64,000 bases of DNA from Parashewanella curva (GTDB lineage Bacteria; Pseudomonadota; Gammaproteobacteria; Enterobacterales; Shewanellaceae): contig NZ_ML014769.1 in assembly GCF_003675895.1 (NCBI RefSeq), forward strand, positions 1 through 64,000, written 5' to 3'. How positions within the stretch are numbered: the first letter of the stretch is position 1; each line of letters starts with the position of its first letter. Shown here piece by piece: positions 48,748 through 57,591 of the stretch. The position numbers and the translations under genes were made by a program. Under the pieces are notes generated by a model, which saw only the letters and a program-made list of their open reading frames with translations, made no database searches and was not told the DNA's origin.

Positions 48748-48913
48748 ATTATACCATTCACATCAATTAACTGTGTCATTAGGGACAATTTTCTAAGTCA
48801 GTACAAGGCGCAGTAACGATGCATAGCCATAGCTATGGTGAGGAGTTGCAACGCAGTAATGTCGACGAACCTTTTCAATTTAAGACGTAGTTATCTGGTA
48901 CGAATGGGATTAT
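48748..48913. repeat. MITE-like element D (about 166 bp)
   Basis: The left end (ATACCATTCACATCAATTAA) and the reverse complement of the right end (ATCCCATTCGTACCAGATAA) are similar and continue with CTGTGTC/CTACGTC. The inside contains CAAGGCGCAGTAACG and CAACGCAGTAATG in facing contexts around an ATAGCCATAGCTATGG palindrome. There is no ORF. It fills the space between ahpF and the next accessory gene. Confidence 0.55.
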
Positions 48914-49006
48914 TTCTTAAATCATTTTCTTATTAACCTTTATTTACTTGTTATTCCGTCCCCTGCCTTTTATAACTAATATCTATGCCTAATCAGGATA
49001 TTGTTT

Positions 49007-49825
49007 ATGTCATGCTTAAAACCCGTTATAGATTATTTTTGGTCTGGATCGTTAAGCAATCAATTACGTAACGAGTATCTTCATCAGGTAAGAACAAATG
49101 GCAAACAAAACACTCATAGCAAATTTATTCATGAAAACGACAGCTATTACATAGAGGAAGTTTCTATATTTAGTCCAAAAGATAAAGGAAGAGTTGTTTA
49201 TAAAGTTGCAGGCCCATTTAAAGCAGAATCAACATCAGGTGGCTTAACTTTTCAGAGAATTTTCTTGTTTCACCATATTGGAGACAATTACGGAACATTA
49301 AAAGAGCGGTTTGCTGAAAACCAAATTAATGACCCAAAGCACGTCAATATCAGAGCTAAACTAGAGCAAATCGTCAATGACGAAAGTAATTACACAGTTG
49401 CTTCGTCGATTGACTTGGTTCGCCAAGGAGTAGAATTCAAAAGGTTTCACGAACAAAGAAAATCAGAGGCCTCTCCCACAGTATACTTTCTGCAAGCTTG
49501 CAACCCTCTGGAGACGAATAATTCGAGGAGCCAGGATAGGAATACGCCACAACCTGTGGAAACACAACAAAGAATAGCAACAGCAACAGAAAGGGCGATA
49601 GAGGATGGCTTTTCGGTAATTGATGTGTCCTATAGAGCAGCTAGAAGCAATTCCCCAAGAGTTCGTTTATCGCCATTAAACTGTGAACAAACAGGTGAGC
49701 CTAATGCACAATTACAAACTCAACCATTACCAACTACCGAAGAGCTTTTAGCTACATACCCCGCACAATCAACCAATATTTTTTCAATGGGCTTTGGGTA
49801 TTTAAAAAGAAAGTGGAATTCCTAG
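49007..49825 (+). CDS. Unidentified 272-residue protein
   Basis: The start is ATG 49007, 8 bases after AGGA; the frame opens two codons earlier. The N-terminal 130 residues look folded (SYYIEEVSIFSPKDKGRVVY, TFQRIFLFHHIGDNYG). The C-terminal half is polar and probably disordered, rich in Gln, Asn, Thr and Pro, ending GFGYLKRKWNS. No signal peptide or membrane segment. No family recognised. It lies in an accessory patch next to a MITE-like repeat, so it may be an effector-type gene; this is inference. Confidence 0.65.
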   Translation: MSCLKPVIDYFWSGSLSNQLRNEYLHQVRTNGKQNTHSKFIHENDSYYIEEVSIFSPKDKGRVVYKVAGPFKAESTSGGLTFQRIFLFHHIGDNYGTLKERFAENQINDPKHVNIRAKLEQIVNDESNYTVASSIDLVRQGVEFKRFHEQRKSEASPTVYFLQACNPLETNNSRSQDRNTPQPVETQQRIATATERAIEDGFSVIDVSYRAARSNSPRVRLSPLNCEQTGEPNAQLQTQPLPTTEELLATYPAQSTNIFSMGFGYLKRKWNS

Positions 49826-49833
49826 AAAACGGT

Positions 49834-50991
49834 TTAGCGATCACGTTGTAATCCCCTTTCAACCGCCTTGATAACTCGAAGTGTTTTTCGATTAATATCC
49901 AATTCGCTTTCACGCTTGATATTCTGCTGCTCAAGCGCCCAATCAATATGCTCGCGTACCATTTCTGAAACATCGTGTGCATCACGCTTCAGTTTTAGCA
50001 CTTGTATAATTTCTTCTGAAAACGGCGCATTACCTAATGCAATGGCTATATTTCTCAGCCATAGTGAATGACCAATACGGCGTATCGCACTGCCCTGCAT
50101 TCGAGTTAAAAACTCCTGATCTGTCCACTGGAATAAGTCCACCAGCTTAGGCAGTTTTATGGCATCTCGAATATGGAAATCCCACTCTTCTGTTAGAGGA
50201 GCTTCGCTATTGACTGGACACACCAACTGACAGTCATCACAACCATAAATGCGATTCCCTATTAACGGACGAAACTCTTCAGGAATAGAACCTTGATGCT
50301 CAATGGTAAGATAAGAGATACAACGACGCCCATCCACCACATAAGGTTCAACAATAGCATTGGTTGGGCAAGACTTAATACAGGCTACGCATTTACCACA
50401 TTCATTATTAACAGGTTCATCAACTGGCAAAGGGACATTAATTAATAACTCCCCTAGAAAAAACCAGCTACCCGCATTACGACTCAGTATTAATGAGTGT
50501 TTGCCTGTCCAGCCAATTCCAGCTTTATCGGCTAAAGGGCGTTCAAGAATAGGCGCAGAATCCACAAATGGTCGATATTCCGGCATAGCTTCACCAAGCT
50601 CTTGTAAATGGCTGGCAATTCTATCACCAAGCTTTTTGATTCGATTACGCATCATTTTGTGATAATCACGACCGCCAGCATAACGCGAGATATAACCTAA
50701 ATTAGGATCTTTAAGGTTAGTGGCAAATCCAGCTTCTGGTGGCAGATAATCCATTCTGACACTGATCACTCTTAGGCAACCCGGCTGTAGCTCGTGAGGT
50801 CTTGCCCGCATCATGCCATGATTCGCCATGTAGTGCATTTCACCGTGGTAGCCTTTATCTAACCACTCTTGCAGCTTTGGCTCTTCATCTGCTAAATCGG
50901 TATCACAAATGCCAACATGAGCAAAGCCTATCTCTTTAGCCCAAGATTTTATATTATCGGCTAATATTTTAAGCTGAGAAGAATTGAGCAT
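49834..50991 (-). CDS. queG: Epoxyqueuosine reductase QueG
   Basis: A 385-residue cobalamin-dependent iron-sulfur enzyme that makes queuosine in tRNA from epoxyqueuosine. Two 4Fe-4S motifs are visible, CGKCVACIKSCP near residue 195 and CDDCQLVCP near 245. The N-terminal segment IKSWAKEIGFAHVGICDTDL is typical. A C-terminal HEAT-like section completes the protein. It is monocistronic here. Confidence 0.95.
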   Translation of the reverse strand: MLNSSQLKILADNIKSWAKEIGFAHVGICDTDLADEEPKLQEWLDKGYHGEMHYMANHGMMRARPHELQPGCLRVISVRMDYLPPEAGFATNLKDPNLGYISRYAGGRDYHKMMRNRIKKLGDRIASHLQELGEAMPEYRPFVDSAPILERPLADKAGIGWTGKHSLILSRNAGSWFFLGELLINVPLPVDEPVNNECGKCVACIKSCPTNAIVEPYVVDGRRCISYLTIEHQGSIPEEFRPLIGNRIYGCDDCQLVCPVNSEAPLTEEWDFHIRDAIKLPKLVDLFQWTDQEFLTRMQGSAIRRIGHSLWLRNIAIALGNAPFSEEIIQVLKLKRDAHDVSEMVREHIDWALEQQNIKRESELDINRKTLRVIKAVERGLQRDR

Positions 50992-51086
50992 TTCAAAAAA
51001 TTAATAAATTGTAATTAGGAGATATTATACCACTGTATTTACACTGTCCCCACTACAGCTTAACAACTCCAAAATGCGACTTAAAC

Positions 51087-51893
51087 ATGTCCCCTTGGCT
51101 TCAGCTTAATCCAATACAGCGAAGATATATCCAAGCTTATCAAGCTACTGTAGAAAGAGATATTACATCAAAAGTGATTTCTTTCATCTTCGAAGGAAAC
51201 AAATACACAGTGATTCAAATCGAGGGGGACCTTGTATCTTTATCTATATCTCCATTACTCAACTTAAAATTTCAGCCAAAATCGGCTGTATCTGGCATTG
51301 ATAAGATTGCTGTATTCTCAACCTTAAACGAAAAAAAAGTTCGGAAATCCCTTAAACAATTTTTTAAAAATCAAGGTAAGACCAGCCAAAGAGATATTCC
51401 TATTGATGAAGAAAATGATCTTGAAGTTGCTGAAGTTTCACGAAGAGCAAAACTAACCTTTGGTTGTTATGTCGAGAATCTAAAAAAAGCTAACAACCTA
51501 ACTCCTATATGCTTTTCTGAATCACCACAAAACACAATATGCACAGCAATAATTCCAGTAATCAAACCCAAGCCAGAATACCACCAGCATACTCCACTAT
51601 ATGCTCGCTCAAAAGAATTAACTGAAGCTGTCGATGAGTTACTCGAAGAAACAATAAATGAAGAAACTAAAGATACCCTTCAAGAAGAAATAATCGCTGA
51701 AATAAGCAAAGTAGAACTAGCCAAACTAATACAAGAAGAAGTTAAAGAGATAATAAAAGAAGAAATTGAAGACGAAAAACTGATTCGATTACGCATTAAA
51801 ACAAATTTGATACAACAAAATATTTTTAGCATTTTAGTGTATTATGTTTGCTTTGTATTGGCTTGTATTGTGATTGAACTCATTAGAGAATGA
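51087..51893 (+). CDS. Unidentified protein with acidic coiled coil and C-terminal membrane anchor
   Basis: A 268-residue protein. The first 100 residues are beta-rich (VISFIFEGNKYTVIQIEGD). Residues about 175-235 form a highly charged helix rich in Glu and Lys (LQEEIIAEISKVELAKLIQE and IKEEIEDEKL). The last 25 residues are hydrophobic (ILVYYVCFVLACIVIEL), giving a tail-anchored topology. No family recognised. Tail-anchored coiled-coil proteins are found among secreted effectors of intracellular bacteria, but there is no further evidence here. Confidence 0.6.
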   Translation: MSPWLQLNPIQRRYIQAYQATVERDITSKVISFIFEGNKYTVIQIEGDLVSLSISPLLNLKFQPKSAVSGIDKIAVFSTLNEKKVRKSLKQFFKNQGKTSQRDIPIDEENDLEVAEVSRRAKLTFGCYVENLKKANNLTPICFSESPQNTICTAIIPVIKPKPEYHQHTPLYARSKELTEAVDELLEETINEETKDTLQEEIIAEISKVELAKLIQEEVKEIIKEEIEDEKLIRLRIKTNLIQQNIFSILVYYVCFVLACIVIELIRE

Positions 51894-51898
51894 AAAAT

Positions 51899-51923
51899 AT
51901 AGAGCACCTTAGTGATGCTCTAT
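51899..51923. terminator. Hairpin between convergent genes
   Basis: ATAGAGCA (51899-51906) pairs with TGCTCTAT (51916-51923). It lies after the tail-anchored protein gene and before the end of maeA. No strong T-run. Confidence 0.5.
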
Positions 51924-51954
51924 AAACTATCTTTACCGATTATAAGATGAAGAC

Positions 51955-53643
51955 TTAGAAAGAAGTACGTTTATAGCTACGATATTCCGGCTGCCAAAAA
52001 CTCTTTTCAATACTTCTAAGGATGTGCTCATCTGTAATTGGGCGAGCCACGCCATCTTCAATGGCTGCTTTAGCAACAGCGAAAGCAATTTTTTTACTCA
52101 CTTCATGGATTTTTTCCAATGAAGGCAATAATTGCCCTTCACCTTCTTGTGCTAAAGGAGAACACTCTGCTAAAGCACGACTTGAAGCCATTAGCATTGC
52201 GTCAGTGACACGCTTAGATTTAACTGCAATCACCCCAAGTCCAATCCCTGGGAAAATATAACTGTTGTTACACTGAGCAATTTCAAAAGTTTTATCACCT
52301 AACACAACCGGTTTAAATGGGCTACCCGTTGCCACTAACGCTTGGCCATTTGTCCATTTCAAGATATTTTGAGGTGTGGCTTCAACACGACTTGTCGGAT
52401 TGGAAAGTGGGAATACAATCGGGCGTTCACAATGCTGATGCATGGTTTTGATCACGTCTTCAGTGAATAGCCCTGGCGCACCTGACACTCCAATCAATAC
52501 TGTCGGTTTAGCATGCGTGATCACATCGATAAGAGAGACATTTTCACCAGCACCATTCCAATCTTTCGTAATTCCGGTGTGCTGAGCTAGTTTTTGCTGG
52601 AAAGGCAATAAATTAGGCATACTGTCTAAAAGTAGTCCCCAGCGATCAACCATAAATACTCGTGAGCGTGCTTCTGACTCTGAAATACCTTCAGATTCCA
52701 TTTGTGCCACAATGGCTTCAGCAATTCCACAACCAGCACTACCTGCACCAACAAAAGTAATACGCTGCTCACTTAGCTTAGTACCTGCTGCTTTACAGGC
52801 TGCTAATAAAGAGCCAACTGTAACGGCTGCTGTACCTTGAATATCATCGTTAAAGCAGCAGTATTTATCTTTATAACGCTCCAGAAGTGGCATCGCATTC
52901 TTTTGTGCGAAATCTTCAAATTGGATTAGAGCTTCTGGCCAACGCTCTTTAACCGCCGACATAAAGTCTTCAATAAATTCAGCGTACTCATCACCAGCAA
53001 TACGTGGATGACGCCATCCCATATACATAGGGTCATCCAATAACTGTTGATTATCGGTGCCAACATCTAAGGTAATCGGTAAGGTGTGTGCTGGAGATAT
53101 ACCACCACAGCTAGTGTAGAGAGCGAGCTTACCGATTGGGATACCCATACCACCAATACCTTGATCTCCCAAACCAAGAATACGTTCACCATCAGTGATC
53201 ACAATCACCTTAACTTTATGGCGTGTGGAGTTGTTAAGAATATCACTGATGCGCTCACGATTTGGGTAAGAAATAAATAACCCACGATTTCGGCGGTAAT
53301 TCTTAGAGAATTGCTCACAAGCTGAACCTACCGTTGGCGTGTAGATGATTGGCATCATCTCTGTAATGTGATTCTGCACCAAACGATAAAACAGAGTTTC
53401 ATTGGTATCTTGAATATTTCTCAAGAAAATATGCTTGTTTACATCACTATCAAAGCGACTATATTGTGCATAAGCTCGTGATGCCTGCTCTTCGATTGTT
53501 TCGATAACCTGAGGCAATAACCCTTCAAGATTAAAGAAAATGCGTTCTTCTTCAGTAAACGCGGTGCCTTTGTTGATCAATGGCGCTTCTAGAATTGCTG
53601 GACCAGCGTAGGGAAGATACAGCGGACGTTTTTTATCACCCAT
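51955..53643 (-). CDS. maeA: NAD-dependent malic enzyme (oxaloacetate-decarboxylating)
   Basis: A 562-residue cytoplasmic enzyme that converts malate to pyruvate and CO2. Typical segments are [35 protein letters not shown] and [20 protein letters not shown]. The NAD site is [14 protein letters not shown]. Length matches MaeA of Escherichia coli (565). It lies 38 bases downstream of yehS on the minus strand. Confidence 0.95.
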   Translation of the reverse strand: MGDKKRPLYLPYAGPAILEAPLINKGTAFTEEERIFFNLEGLLPQVIETIEEQASRAYAQYSRFDSDVNKHIFLRNIQDTNETLFYRLVQNHITEMMPIIYTPTVGSACEQFSKNYRRNRGLFISYPNRERISDILNNSTRHKVKVIVITDGERILGLGDQGIGGMGIPIGKLALYTSCGGISPAHTLPITLDVGTDNQQLLDDPMYMGWRHPRIAGDEYAEFIEDFMSAVKERWPEALIQFEDFAQKNAMPLLERYKDKYCCFNDDIQGTAAVTVGSLLAACKAAGTKLSEQRITFVGAGSAGCGIAEAIVAQMESEGISESEARSRVFMVDRWGLLLDSMPNLLPFQQKLAQHTGITKDWNGAGENVSLIDVITHAKPTVLIGVSGAPGLFTEDVIKTMHQHCERPIVFPLSNPTSRVEATPQNILKWTNGQALVATGSPFKPVVLGDKTFEIAQCNNSYIFPGIGLGVIAVKSKRVTDAMLMASSRALAECSPLAQEGEGQLLPSLEKIHEVSKKIAFAVAKAAIEDGVARPITDEHILRSIEKSFWQPEYRSYKRTSF

Positions 53644-53681
53644 CTAATAGACCTTTAACATTGGTTGTAATGAATGGGAAG

Positions 53682-54143
53682 TTACTTCCCTTGATACTTT
53701 AATGATAACCCTTTGATGAAATTACGTAACATTTGATCACCACAAGGTTTGAAATTTTTATGCTCAGGATTACGAAAAATCGCACCAAGCTCTGACTTTG
53801 ACATTCGTAAATCTGCCAGAGCTAGGACATTAATGATATCTTGCTCTTTTAGCTCAAAAGCGACTCTCAACTTTTTAAAAATTTGATTATTATTCAATTT
53901 GGTTGGCTTAGGCAGCTCGCTTCCTTCACGTAAACCCCGTTTCTCAATAATAAGCCCATCTAAGAATCGACATAACACTTTATCAATACATGGAACGAAC
54001 TGTTTATCATCTTCTTTTCTTAGTAGATGATGAAGTTCGACATTGGTTAGGGTTTGGCCAGTGTGAGAGAACATAGAGAGCATCTTGGCATCATCGTAAT
54101 CTAAAACGAAACGCAGTCGGCGCAAAATATCATTGTTATTCAT
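53682..54143 (-). CDS. yehS: YehS family protein (two DUF1456 repeats)
   Basis: A 153-residue protein made of two DUF1456 repeats (NNNDILRRLRFVLDYDDAKM and NNNQIFKKLRVAFELKEQDI). The function is unknown. It lies just upstream of maeA and may be cotranscribed. A MITE-like element follows its promoter side. Confidence 0.9.
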   Translation of the reverse strand: MNNNDILRRLRFVLDYDDAKMLSMFSHTGQTLTNVELHHLLRKEDDKQFVPCIDKVLCRFLDGLIIEKRGLREGSELPKPTKLNNNQIFKKLRVAFELKEQDIINVLALADLRMSKSELGAIFRNPEHKNFKPCGDQMLRNFIKGLSLKYQGK

Positions 54144-54288
54144 GGTAAATTTATCAGTAAGAGCTTTAGGGTGGCATTATATACTGAAAATAGACTTTTA
54201 ATGCTGCATTTTGATGGATAACTTATGCGTGATATAACGCAAGTCTTAAATCCTTATAGGTAATCAATAAAACACTCTGTTTAGATAT

Positions 54289-54585
54289 TAGGGCGTGTTG
54301 ATCTTTCGTGATTATTTTTGCAGCGATAAATTGGTTATCTTATGCAAGGCAGAGTTTGTGCAGTGTGGTTATTACCGACATACAAACCTGTCGTTACTTC
54401 GTTTCCACATAAACAAACGGTAACGCAGCAGAAGTGACCAATTTACGCTGTCTTCGATGCTTTTGAGCACTTCCTGTTCTGTGTTGTGACCAGTTTACTT
54501 AGATGGCTAAGCTTCACTGCTCACGCCTTGAACAAAAAGCGCTCAAATAGCACGAAGTTTAATCCTGAAAGATCAACACGCCCTA
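54289..54585. repeat. MITE-like element E (297 bp, perfect 19-bp terminal inverted repeats)
   Basis: TAGGGCGTGTTGATCTTTC at 54289-54307 is repeated exactly in reverse complement at 54567-54585, and GATTA follows two bases further inside on both sides. Both ends carry TA, as expected for elements that duplicate TA targets (IS630/Tc1-mariner type). The interior holds ACCGACATACAAACCTGTCG followed by TTACTTCGTT, similar to element A. No ORF is present, so it would need a transposase in trans. The right end lies one base before the stop codon of ankyrin gene 5. Confidence 0.85.
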
Positions 54586-54586
54586 G

Positions 54587-55828
54587 CTAAAGAAACTTTT
54601 TCTTCACATAATTTATTACAGTTCCTACAACGGTCAGTTCATTATTTTTTGCTGATTTATAATCTTCTTCGTGTCTCTCTTCCTGTGATTCTTGCTGCAC
54701 GTATTCCCATTCATCAACAACCTCATCAGGAACAGTGATATTGCTAACTAAAGCTACAAGTGATGCTCTATCATCGATATATTTATATTCTCTCGCTATT
54801 TCAAGAGCTGTTTTTCCGAAAGAATCTCTCAATTGTGCATCAGCTCCAGCATCCATAAGAGCCTCTACTATCCCTTTATCGCCTCGCCTTACAGCAGTAT
54901 GCAAAGGCAAGTCACCATTGGGGCCTCCCTTATTGACATCAGCATTATGCTTGAGCAAGGTTTGTACCGTCTTCGAATATCCGTTGTTGCACGCAAGCAT
55001 TAGTGCCGTTTCCCCCTGATGACTAATAAAATTGAGTAATTCCTTATCTCTGGATAAAAAGCTTTCCATCATTTTTTCTGATTGCATGCGACAGACACTG
55101 AAAAAAACATAATCCCCATGGTAATGAGTCACTCTTGTTGAGCCTTGTTTGTTTAACAATAGCTCAAGCATATCCTCATCGAAATGCTGAATAGCATAGG
55201 CAATAGGCGTAATGTGTACAGCATTAGAGCAGCGCGTTGAAGCATCATAATCTAGCAATAAGCGCACACAGTCATACCGCTTGTTCTTAACCGCCATCAT
55301 CAAAGCGGTATCCCCTGAATATTGATCACGTTTATCAACGCTTACACCTGCTTTTAACTGTTGTTCCAAAGTATTTCTATCACCGCTACTAGCTGCCGCC
55401 CACAAATCCCCATGTCGCCCCTCGTTATTCAGCTCTGACACCATTTTGTTTAATGCTGTTTTAACCGTTTTTTTATCGTTCCACTTATCTAAAAAGCGCT
55501 GTTTATCTGATAAGTCTTGCATAGGAATATCATTGGATTGTTCAGAAGTGTCGCGAGCGCTTCTCAAACTGACTGCTTCTACGGTTTGAGAGAAAAACGC
55601 TTTAAAACCTGACGAAACATCACAGCTGTACGTGAATGCTCTATAAGATGAGGACACTAGATACTCTATCGATAGTGCTGTTGTTGGTTCAACAAATCGA
55701 ACTGTAAATGATGAGTCTGCTCTCTCAATACCATTAGCAAGCTTTGTTAGCTCTGATGTAGATGCATACTGATTGACGTTAATTTCGACTACTTTGTTTT
55801 TTTGTGTCGATACAGCTGAACTAGCCAT
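54587..55828 (-). CDS. Ankyrin-repeat protein 5
   Basis: A 413-residue protein. The start is ATG 55826-55828 behind GAGAAAGAG; the frame continues to 55900, where the extra residues would be hydrophobic and unlike the relatives. An N-terminal beta-rich domain of about 120 residues (SFTVRFVEPTTALSIEYLV) precedes six ankyrin repeats from about residue 140 to 385, for example SGDTALMMAVKNKRYDCVRL and GETALMLACNNGYSKTVQTL. A short charged tail follows (EWEYVQQESQEERHEED). No signal peptide. Its stop codon abuts element E. Confidence 0.83.
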   Translation of the reverse strand: MASSAVSTQKNKVVEINVNQYASTSELTKLANGIERADSSFTVRFVEPTTALSIEYLVSSSYRAFTYSCDVSSGFKAFFSQTVEAVSLRSARDTSEQSNDIPMQDLSDKQRFLDKWNDKKTVKTALNKMVSELNNEGRHGDLWAAASSGDRNTLEQQLKAGVSVDKRDQYSGDTALMMAVKNKRYDCVRLLLDYDASTRCSNAVHITPIAYAIQHFDEDMLELLLNKQGSTRVTHYHGDYVFFSVCRMQSEKMMESFLSRDKELLNFISHQGETALMLACNNGYSKTVQTLLKHNADVNKGGPNGDLPLHTAVRRGDKGIVEALMDAGADAQLRDSFGKTALEIAREYKYIDDRASLVALVSNITVPDEVVDEWEYVQQESQEERHEEDYKSAKNNELTVVGTVINYVKKKFL

Positions 55829-55972
55829 ACTCTTTCTCACTGCTGTTTCAATATAAAAAGCATAGTTGAAGCAAAAGGTTAGAGGTATTTTTAATAACAC
55901 CTTTGCTTACAAAAAGTCTTTTTATTTTTATTGCCAGTTCAGTAAGCTAACAGCAATAAATAGGAGATCATT

Positions 55973-57481
55973 ATGTCTTTAGGAAAAGATTTGAGTCGTC
56001 AAGCATTACTACTTGCCGTTTCATTATTGTTCATAACCCCAAATGCGTTAGCAGCTAAAAACCCAACTGAACCTATAGCTAAACCAAAAGTTTCAACGAC
56101 TAATCATAAAGTTGAAATTAGTGGGGAAACAGTGCGCTATAATGCCATTGCTGGCGGAACTTTATTAAAAAATGAAAAAGGTGAAGCTACGGCCAATATC
56201 TTTTCAAGCACATATCTGCGTACGAATTCTGATAGTGACAAGCCAAGGCCAGTAACTTTTGTGTTCAATGGTGGCCCCGGCTCAGCTTCCATTTGGTTAC
56301 ACCTTGGTATTTATGGCCCCAAAAGAGTGGTTGTTCCAACTAATGCAAAAGATGATGGTGCCGCACCTTATCAGTTAGTGGACAATCAATTCTCTCTTTT
56401 AGATGTCACTGACTTAGTATTTATCGATCCTGTGGGAACTGGTGTTAGTCATGCTGTGGGCAAAGCCAAAGACAAGGATTTTTGGGGCGTAAAACAAGAT
56501 GCAAAATCTATTGCCCAATTTATTCGCCAGTGGCTAACTAAGCAAAACCGTTGGAATTCTCCAAAATATTTAGCTGGTGAAAGCTATGGCACTGTGCGAG
56601 CCGCAGCGGTAACAAATGAGCTGCAAGGTAGTTGGACTGACGTATCTCTTAATGGCGTTATGCTGATTTCTTCTATTTTAGACTTAACCCATGCACGTTA
56701 TCAGCCGGGCAATAACCAGCCTTATATTGGTTTCTTACCAACCATGGCAGCAACGGCATATTATCACGGTAAAGTATCACAAGCCGATAAAGCACTAGGT
56801 CTTGAAAGGTTTGTAGAAGCCTCTCGTCAATTTGCACTTAATGATTATGCCCTAGCATTGCTACAAGGTAGCCGTTTATCTGACGATAAGCGTCAGCAGA
56901 CCATTAAAGAACTAGCTCGCTTTACCGGTCTAAAACCAAGTTATTTAGATGCTGTAAACCTAAGAGTCAGTGCTCATCGTTTCCAAAAAGAGTTACTAAG
57001 AAATCAACACAAAACTGTCGGGCGTTTAGATAGCCGTTATATTGGTAAAGACTATGACTCTGGCGGCGAACGTATCGATGCAGACCCATCAGGTTATGGT
57101 ATTGACGGCGCTTATACAGCTGCCATTAACCACTATTTAACTAACGATTTGAAAGTGAAGCTAGATAGACAATTTCAAGTGTTATCAGGAAAAGTATTCG
57201 CGGGTTGGGATTGGCGTATGAGTGGTAATCGTTTGCATTTTGTTAACGTAGCGCCTTACTTAAGTAAAGCTCAACGTGAAAACCGTGACTTCAAGATATT
57301 TGTTGCTAATGGTTATTTTGATATGGCTACGCCTTTCTTTGCAACCGAAAACACCATCGCCGACAATGGTTTTGATGCTAGCCGAGTCGATATGAAATAT
57401 TATCCAGCGGGACACATGATGTATGTTGAGGATAAATCCCTTAAACAACTTTCCGATGATTTAAGGAGCTTTTATAAATAA
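55973..57481 (+). CDS. Secreted S10 family serine carboxypeptidase-like protein
   Basis: A 502-residue protein with a Sec signal peptide (about residues 1-27, ending ALAA). The S10 peptidase fold is shown by FVFNGGPGSASIWLHLG near residue 98, the nucleophile motif AGESYGT (Ser204), Asp450 in NGYFDMATPF and His481 in AGHMMYVED. It cleaves C-terminal residues of peptides outside the cytoplasm. A GGAG site precedes the ATG, and a terminator follows. Bacterial S10 peptidases are common in marine gammaproteobacteria that feed on protein. Confidence 0.9.
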   Translation: MSLGKDLSRQALLLAVSLLFITPNALAAKNPTEPIAKPKVSTTNHKVEISGETVRYNAIAGGTLLKNEKGEATANIFSSTYLRTNSDSDKPRPVTFVFNGGPGSASIWLHLGIYGPKRVVVPTNAKDDGAAPYQLVDNQFSLLDVTDLVFIDPVGTGVSHAVGKAKDKDFWGVKQDAKSIAQFIRQWLTKQNRWNSPKYLAGESYGTVRAAAVTNELQGSWTDVSLNGVMLISSILDLTHARYQPGNNQPYIGFLPTMAATAYYHGKVSQADKALGLERFVEASRQFALNDYALALLQGSRLSDDKRQQTIKELARFTGLKPSYLDAVNLRVSAHRFQKELLRNQHKTVGRLDSRYIGKDYDSGGERIDADPSGYGIDGAYTAAINHYLTNDLKVKLDRQFQVLSGKVFAGWDWRMSGNRLHFVNVAPYLSKAQRENRDFKIFVANGYFDMATPFFATENTIADNGFDASRVDMKYYPAGHMMYVEDKSLKQLSDDLRSFYK

Positions 57482-57490
57482 TTATTTTAG

Positions 57491-57517
57491 GGCTGATGAT
57501 TCACCCATCAGCCTTTT
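57491..57517 (+). terminator. Terminator after the S10 peptidase gene
   Basis: GGCTGATG-attcacc-CATCAGCC is a perfect 8-bp stem followed by TTTT. Confidence 0.85.
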
Positions 57518-57591
57518 ATCTCATTTAACCCTTAATAAGACTTATGACAGTCTATGCTTATCATCGCAAATATTAACATTAGACAGGAAGT

